A model generated the notes under the pieces. It made no database searches, was not told the origin of the DNA, and saw only the letters and a program-made list of their open reading frames with translations. The translations under genes and the position numbers were made by a program. DNA of 64,000 nucleotides from Isochrysis galbana (Eukaryota > Haptophyta > Isochrysidales > Isochrysidaceae). This document shows positions 61,561 through 64,000 of the stretch, in pieces (positions within the stretch are counted from its first letter, which is position 1; each line of letters starts with the position of its first letter). The DNA lies in assembly GCA_018136815.1 (NCBI GenBank), contig CM030940.1, positions 1,008,418 to 1,072,417 of the forward strand. The letters run 5' to 3'.

Positions 61561-62034
61561 ACGGTTCGTCCGGCGGGGAGCCCGGAACGGGCTCATCGGG
61601 AGAACGGAGAACGGGGAGGGCAAATGACGGGCATACGTGGAATGGACGGGAAAGTGGCACGGAACGCGAATCGGAGGGACGGAGGATGTAAGAAAGGGCG
61701 CGGCGAGCAGATACCGCTTACTTGGGACTCGTAGGGACGAGGGGTTTCCATTACAAGGTTCGGCCTCTATCCAACGCGAGAGAGAATCCACGAAAACAAT
61801 CAGCTTGTCGAAACCAGAACCGCCGGCTAAGAAATCGTGGGTAGGGGCCATCGAGAGGATATCGCAATAGACGATATCGAACGCATAGGCGCCGATAGAA
61901 AGACCGGAGGGATGGGCGAGGGGACGCGACAGGGGCTTGCCTAGGGTGCACTCATGGCACCCTCTGACATATTCGGCGACCGAGGCGGAAAGGCCTGTGT
62001 CGAGTTTTCGCGATGTTTTCCACATAGTCTGCAT
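61549..62034 (-). mobile_element. Ty3/gypsy integrase fragment
   Basis: About 95 residues with the integrase zinc-binding tail (VAEYVRGCHECTLGKPLSRP) followed by the start of the catalytic core (FDIVYCDILSMAPTHD..FDKLIVFVDSLSRWIEAEP). The rest of the element is absent. It is a small incomplete fossil; it may belong to the same family as the pol remnant at 43730-45295, but they do not overlap for comparison. Confidence 0.7.
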
Positions 62035-62470
62035 TTCGCCGTGGTCGACGTGACGAATCGGTTTCTGGTGCCTAGCCTCCTATGAGTGATGTGTTTAAAG
62101 TGAGGGTGTTTATCCGTGTGTTTGAGCATTGGCTGACTACACGGTAAAGCCCCCGGGGTTCGCAGAAAACCTTTTACTTCTTAGCAGTCTTTGATATTAT
62201 GGCCATGGTTTCTATGCCCATATGGTTGGGTATCGTGAGGAGAGGTCCTAGCCAGTCACAACACACCAGGTTTATGATTTTCCTCTCCCACCATAATTTC
62301 CAACGCTGCGAGATTGCGTTCGCGGAGCGCGCTTTCGAGAAGGTCGGGTTGAAAATACAGGGTGAAGAATTCTGATCCTGTTGATGTTGAAGGTGCGTAT
62401 GGCTTGCTTTGGTCCCACTCTCTTAGACTCTCCCGGAGACCGAGGCTTCATTCTCAAAGCCTGCTTCGAA
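62034..62470 (-). pseudogene. LINE zinc-knuckle fragment and neighbouring retroelement debris
   Basis: 62129-62034 (-) encodes LKHTDKHPHFKHITHRRLGTRNRF and then CRLCGKHREN, the LINE-A zf-RVT region, fused directly to the gypsy integrase fragment. 62400-62140 (-) encodes NPTFSKARSANAISQRW..WWERKIINLVCCDWLGPLL, coding-looking but unassigned, probably from another non-LTR element. Confidence 0.55.
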
Positions 62471-62739
62471 GCAAAAGGTTTTTGCCCCTCCCCTCTGACA
62501 GCGATCTCGATTTATAAATAAAAGACCATTTTCATATTTGTACTTATGGCCCCAGAAAGAGAACGGCGGCGGCGGCCGACGGCATAATGGATGCGGGCTC
62601 GCTCGTAGACGATGCGGAGGCTGCCCAGCCGGCCAGGCACCCGTGTCACCCTGGGCGCCGGCGCCTCGCTGCGCAGCCAGCGCCCACATTCCAGCGGTGG
62701 CGGCGGCCCGGCTCCCAATGGATGTGCATTGGGCACGTG

Positions 62740-64000
62740 GAGGAAAAAAAAAACCTTTTAATATTCTCGCCACGCACGCGGCTATGTAGCTGTCTATCGT
62801 AGCCACGCCCGTTTCCCTTCCTTTCCCTCACTACCCGCCTTGCGGCAACTCCCCTCGTGCTCTACTTAGGGGCCCAGGTTGTGGGGGGGGTTGGGTAGGG
62901 CGGGGGTGCACCGGCCCCTAGTGGTCTGTCCTCGCCCTCCTCCTGTGCCTCTAGGTGGCCCGCTTCTCCCTGCGTCGGTGTGAGTGGATGATTGTTGCTG
63001 CGTCTCCTTTGTTTTCATCGCCCATCCCTTTTTGGGGTGTTTTCTAGGAGGGAGATGCGCCTCAGCCTTAGGCGAGTTTTTCGGCTAGGCCGAGTGTCCC
63101 TGCTACGAGGCCGAGGTTGTCGTTCATTATCAGCTTTCCTTTGTCGTTTTCTGTAAAAATGGGGGCGCTGAGCTCTAGCGGTCTTTTCAGCTTAGGTTTT
63201 CTCCCCTGGGCCACCTTACGAGTGCGCATTCGGTGATCGCCGTTTGGCGGGGCAATGCCCCTCACCAGGGTAGTGAACCTTATTAGCGTGGACTCCAAGA
63301 CCGGTATGTAGTGGTACGTGTGTGATTCAAACTCTATTCTGTAGAAGTCTCTTATTATGTATCGCCATGCTATTACATAGAAGGTTTTTAGGCTATCTGG
63401 CGTGGTTTCTGCCGGGTATGCAAACAGTCTGTCTTTTGTTTTCTGTTTTATTGGCCTATTTGGTTTCGGGGTGTAGTTAGCGATTGCGTCTAACGTGTCG
63501 AAGATCTTCCTCGTCGCGGGGCACCACGCTAGATGACACGAATCTTCTTGGTATTTGCCGCACATTCTGCATTTTTTCGTCGTGCTATTCTCGAATCTGT
63601 TCCTGGTACCTATCCTCCTGTGGGTGATGTGTTTGAAGTGTGGGTGTTTGTCGGTGTGTTTTAGCAACGGCAGGGTATATAGCTTGGCTATGTGTTTCCA
63701 GTCGTCTTTGGTGATGTCGAGGCGTTTTTCCCACGCTTTTCTGGCTGCCTGTGAGTCGTTGCGGCGTGCTGCTTTGAGCGCGACCTTTGTGATGTCGGAA
63801 ACTGTGATCGCGTCGAGCGCGATTTTTCCCTTTTGTATCGCGTACTCGTCAGCTAACGGGTACTCCATGTATCTGGGTCCTTTGTATCCATTCTCCCACC
63901 GCGCCGGTGGGTGATATCGTTGAAGTTCTTCGTCGTTAACTACGTTGCCGGTGTCGGAAATCTCTCCGAGGTAATCCGTGTTAGCGTGGATCCAAACGTT
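62740..64000 (-). mobile_element. LINE-A copy on the minus strand, running off the window
   Basis: The 3' end is at 62745 (minus: GCGAGAATATTAAAAGG plus T10). The 3' UTR holds the CCCCTAAGTAGAGCACGAGG block (62877-62858). The coding sequence from the stop at 63068 is open to the window edge. It includes YKGPRYMEYPLADEY, HRRIGTRNRF, the zinc knuckle CRMCGKYQEDSCHLAWC and the C-terminal LGLAEKLA, close to 15500-16355. The region is intact as far as visible; the RT portion, if present, lies beyond the window. Confidence 0.85.

Overview
This is a nuclear window from a protist, most likely a flagellated alga with a complex plastid (haptophyte or stramenopile type). That is inferred from content, not proven. 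The sequence is GC-rich and full of homopolymer and GA/CT runs, and its genes carry short GT-AG introns (about 110-210 bp). One gene (51620-53749) is the dynein-arm assembly factor DNAAF3, which implies a motile flagellum. Another (32217-33278) has an ER-type signal followed by PDZ and plastid-fibrillin domains, as expected for a plastid reached through the secretory pathway. Only host-type features were seen: no rRNA, tRNA or CRISPR was recognised.

Host genes, left to right: the C-terminal part of a proline-rich single-pass membrane protein (2-1534); an unrecognised 246-aa protein (6138-6878, -); an R2R3-type MYB factor (17500-18719, -, one intron); an 888-aa low-complexity protein (23310-26113, one intron); a beta-strand-rich protein with a C-terminal aromatic residue (28695-29731); the PDZ-fibrillin protein (32217-33278, -); the COPII coat protein Sec31 (36741-40370, -, one intron) divergently paired with a 221-aa charged protein (41069-41734); a degenerate HMG-CoA-lyase-like protein (46954-47682, -); DNAAF3 with a C-terminal YL1_C domain (51620-53749); and a leishmanolysin (M8) protease fused to a tetraspanin-like membrane module (57727-60461, two introns).

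The rest is largely mobile DNA. The dominant elements are APE-type non-LTR retrotransposons. One is nearly complete (10318-16684) with a perfect 17-bp target-site duplication (TSD), and it sits inside a transposase-like ORF. Several shorter relatives keep the 5' end and a T-tailed 3' end while the middle is lost or replaced: 3017-5065 (14-bp TSD), 34998-36213 (17-bp TSD) and 49453-50209 (19-bp TSD). 3'-only pieces lie at 30310-30818 (13-bp TSD), 30093-30850, 46165-46560, about 61015 and 62740-64000. 5'-only pieces lie at 1886, 2382 (-), 31865, 41975 and 54054. Most recognisable 5' ends start with a short hairpin placed 4-7 nt before the first ATG. Its sequence differs between families but pairing is kept, including compensatory changes. 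This covarying 5' hairpin and its short derivatives are the most system-like novelty here.

Other mobile DNA: a Ty1/copia-type LTR element with two identical 175-bp LTRs (20124-23135), a Ty3/gypsy pol remnant (43730-45295) and an integrase fragment (61549-62034), two copies of a roughly 395-bp solo-LTR-like repeat (9867-10258 and 55003-55401), two hAT remnants (33932-34980 and 54205-54791), an IS5-like transposase remnant (42224-42650) and a TIR element (56335-57260).
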